From Chara braunii (Eukaryota > Streptophyta > Charophyceae > Charales > Characeae), in NCBI GenBank assembly GCA_003427395.1, contig BFEA01000357.1:270117-299416 (forward strand): 29,300 nucleotides of DNA, given 5' to 3'. Made by a program: the position numbers and the translations under genes. Shown here in pieces: positions 28,681 through 29,300 of the stretch. The stretch's first letter is position 1. Every line of letters starts with the position of its first letter. The notes under the pieces were generated by a model, which was given only the letters and a program-made list of their open reading frames with translations, searched no databases and was not told the DNA's origin.

Positions 28681-29300
28681 ACCCCCCCCCCTCTTGTCCC
28701 TCTCTGAACCCCCCGATCCCCCTCCGCTCATCTTCTTCCTCCTTTTCTCCGGGTGTGTAGCTGCTAGCTTAACGTTTATTAGATGTCAAGTACAGTTGTT
28801 AACGGCACAATAGTCAACCTGGTTTGATCTCCCTACCTCCCTTCCTTTCCCTCCCTCTTCCTCCCCCTCTCCCCAACAACCCAAACTTGAACCCCCACCG
28901 ACCCGGACCAACCCCACGGGTCTCCTAACCCCACGCATCTCCACTGACCCACTTCCTCCCCGCCATCCGCCCTATCCCAACCTCGCCACCCCCCTGATCC
29001 CGACTTTCTCCTCGACTCCTATCCGATCCCAACCTCAATCCCTCCCCCGCCCCGTCTCGCCCCCGATCCCGACCCCCCGGGTCTCGCTATTCCCGTCGAT
29101 GCACAAGTCCCTTTGCGCCGCACACTCGATCCCGACCTCGCGTCCACTTTCCTACTCGATCCCGACCTCGCGTCCACTTTCCTACTCGATTCCCGACCTC
29201 CACCGATCTCTCCTCACCAACACCACTGTGATCCCGATCCCGATCTCCACCATACCCCCCCTGTCTCGCCTTTTTGCGCTGCCTTCCATCAGATCCCAAC
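28680..29300. repeat. C-rich low-complexity tract with CCCGACC motif
   Basis: Many GATCCCGACC/CCCGATCCC phrases throughout. A clear 30-bp tandem unit starting CTCGATCCCGACCTCGCG sits at 29125, 29155 and (start only) 29185. A minus-strand frame reads a ten-residue repeat across it, which I take as an artefact. Confidence 0.75.

Noticed and set aside
29087-29299. Minus-strand frame with a ten-residue repeat at the window's right edge
   Set aside because: Created by the 30-bp tandem unit in C-rich low-complexity sequence.
1-29300. CRISPR-like arrays, bacterial operons, phage or plasmid functions
   Set aside because: None of the tandem repeats has conserved repeats separated by unique equal-length spacers, and coding remains are all eukaryotic retroelements.

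Overview
This window looks like nuclear DNA from a large, repeat-rich eukaryotic genome, most likely from the green-plant lineage. The grounds are an L1-clade LINE with a C-terminal zinc-knuckle-like region of the plant type, Ty3/gypsy chromovirus remains with a degenerate chromodomain and an initiator-methionine-tRNA-type primer binding site, a Tourist-like MITE with TTA target duplications, many A/T tails and long microsatellites. I cannot name the species; a charophyte alga or another large-genome streptophyte would fit. I see no bacterial-style operons, no CRISPR array, no rRNA and no complete protein-coding host gene. One minus-strand pair of possible exons (5.9-6.4 kb) is the only weak host-gene candidate.

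Layout. 0-4 kb: short tandem repeats (39 bp and 79 bp units), a LINE 3'-end fragment (about 2.0-2.15 kb), a compositionally striped block (2.1-3.0 kb), then a possible LTR-element leader. 4.05-5.15 kb: a minus-strand LTR with an adjoining primer binding site. 5.15-5.57 kb: a 120-bp tandem array. 5.9-7.5 kb: the possible exons, a U6-like pseudogene, a TTAA-flanked MITE and a foldback. 8.1-8.97 kb: decayed gypsy protease/RT, plus strand. 9.1-10.9 kb: microsatellites and G-tract/(CAAT)n units. 11.3-13.67 kb: 3' LTR, polypurine tract, chromodomain and integrase of a minus-strand chromovirus. 13.67-14.0 kb: a retroelement 3' end split by a MITE from its A-tail. 14.0-18.28 kb: a 5'-truncated L1-like LINE broken by a foldback-rich insertion. 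18.6-19.0 kb: Tourist-like MITE. 19.69-23.5 kb: two more U6-like pseudogenes, a U2-like 5' domain, and nested MITEs. 24.9-25.97 kb: further MITE and retroelement copies. 26-29.3 kb: AT-rich then C-rich simple sequence, including a second copy of the striped block.

How it works together. It is a graveyard of mobile DNA, not a pathway. Three threads link the pieces. (1) A short RNA-type hairpin, with its stem conserved by compensatory changes, recurs seven times in retroelement 3' ends. (2) One MITE family with ends ACCACCAGTAC sits inside TTAA sites, and two nested cases argue that TTAA is the duplicated target. (3) Four spliceosomal-snRNA-like sequences (three U6, one U2), all on the minus strand, look like retro-copies. 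All assignments come from reading alone; no search was run.
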